This document shows positions 23,511 through 24,277 of a DNA stretch of 24,277 nucleotides, one piece after another (positions within the stretch are counted from its first letter, which is position 1; every line of letters starts with the position of its first letter). Location of the stretch: contig JBFLZY010000046.1 in NCBI GenBank assembly GCA_040755975.1, positions 1 through 24,277 of the forward strand, in the 5' to 3' direction. Made by a program: the position numbers and the translations under genes. The stretch comes from JAIMBK01 sp040755975. Lineage in GTDB: Bacteria; Bacillota; Desulfotomaculia; Desulfotomaculales; Nap2-2B. The notes below the pieces were generated by a model that saw only the letters and a program-made list of their open reading frames with translations, searched no databases and was not told where the DNA came from.

Positions 23511-24277
23511 TCCGCAACCTCCCTAATCTTTTAATTGTTTGCTTTTTTTCAGCAAATATTGTTTTAAAGAGATTTAGTATCGTTAATATACTTTGAATTT
23601 TATAAATATCCCCGGATCAAAAACATGCCAGAATTTGCAATCCCGCTGAAGGCGTTTTTTAACAGCTGCAAATATTTAACGCAAAAACCAACTCCTCCTT
23701 AATGATCTTTATCTTTCAAAAAACACTTAACCGTGCATGTTTATCCCCCCTTGCCAAGCTCTTTTTCCAACGGCAGGAACTGCCCGGCGCCGAAAAACGG
23801 CCCCAAAAACTCTTTCGCCCCGCCCGGGATCCGGACGGCTTCCCTGAGTCAACGCTTTTGGCCAGAGGTAAACCAAAACCTTAATGTTGCACGTCACTAA
23901 ATATTTATTTTTCTTACTACTTTAAAACTTCGACGGGAAAAGAAAGATCCCTTCCCCCTCCAGGCTCAAAAGTGGTTCAGGCGGTTCACCTTCCTGCCCC
24001 GCAGGGCAATTCTTTTGGGTTAGCAGGATTCGTGCCGTTAGAAAGCTAGCCCATCCGGAACAGTTCGTTTTACCCCCGGTGCGGACAACACGGACCGAAA
24101 TTGACTTTTTTTGAGCCCTGAAAGACAAAGGGGATTTTACAATTTTACTTAATTACACTTAGGACATTTGTCCGGTTAAAAAACTCCATGTATCGCAGTA
24201 TTTCTTTGTTTTTTGGGCATCCCCCCTTAGGTTGGTTTAAATATTTCTGTTGGTTAGAGGTTGCCGGTATAGCGGGA
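23511..24277. other. 767-bp stretch without a convincing gene (livJ upstream region)
   Basis: Short frames on both strands show no known protein signature. The part next to livJ (about 23520-23620) is AT-rich and should hold the operon promoter, but I find no clean -35/-10 pair. A small TTTGCT/AGCAAA hairpin lies at about 23540-23558. Farther right are several GC-rich hairpins (for example GGCAG-GAA-CTGCC near 23774 and TGCCC-TGCG-GGGCA near 23994-24009), so the region may hold a structured leader or a decayed gene. Confidence 0.6.

Noticed and set aside
23910..23925. A TTACTACTTT half-site resembling the GRE/OYE1 operator
   Set aside because: The second half-site is missing and no promoter or gene of the regulon is next to it.

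Overview
The window looks like the chromosome of a strictly anaerobic Firmicute, probably a Peptococcaceae-type clostridium of the Desulfotomaculum/Pelotomaculum kind. This is an inference from several signs: an oxygen-sensitive glycyl radical enzyme with its activase, two Fe-S/FMN/FAD enoate-reductase-like enzymes, strong GGAGG ribosome binding sites, many GTG and TTG starts, and several lipoprotein binding proteins. I cannot assign a species. Every intact gene lies on the minus strand, so transcription runs from high to low coordinates.

Left half (1-13452), a putative anaerobic catabolic cluster. In transcription order it holds a glycyl radical enzyme (GRE, 13258-10871), its radical-SAM activase (10818-9895), an old-yellow-enzyme/2,4-dienoyl-CoA-reductase-like flavoenzyme (OYE2, 9827-7869) and a nitroreductase-fold flavoprotein (7824-7264). 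An IS256-type transposase remnant follows, then a complete TRAP transporter (DctP 6824-5658, DctQ 5091-4549, DctM 4548-3235), a second enoate-reductase paralogue (OYE1, 2996-1026) and a second TRAP binding protein that runs off the left edge (812-1). The GRE and OYE1 genes each have a TTGACT/TATATT promoter with the same palindrome (TTACTAY-N4-RTAGTAA) at or just after the -10 box, so one unseen regulator probably controls both. The likely logic is uptake of an organic acid by TRAP, radical chemistry by the GRE, and reduction of an unsaturated intermediate by the OYE enzymes. The substrate is unknown.

The most striking point is the GRE itself. It is full length and has an intact activase, but the invariant radical glycine of the C-terminal RV-[AS]-G-Y motif reads as threonine (RVATYSA, Thr770, codon ACG). 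The active-site cysteine motif is GCNSP, without the glutamate two residues after the cysteine that dehydratase- and decarboxylase-type GREs have.

Middle (13453-14236), a scar. It contains a truncated dapB/2,4-diaminopentanoate-dehydrogenase-like pseudogene, an intrinsic terminator, the 3' half of a tRNA-Gly(GCC) broken at the anticodon loop, and short repeats of the kind found beside tyrosine-recombinase attachment sites. It looks like one end of an integrated or formerly integrated element.

Right half (14237-23510), a branched-chain-amino-acid-type (Liv) ABC transporter operon, livJ-livH-livM-livG-livF. It is followed by an acyl-CoA synthetase, a small TIGR04076-like protein, and a cytoplasmic two-PAS histidine kinase whose end overlaps a NarL/LuxR response regulator. 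Overlapping or closely spaced genes suggest co-transcription. The set suggests uptake of a carboxylate, CoA activation, and sensing of substrate or energy state. From 23511 to the right edge I see no convincing gene.
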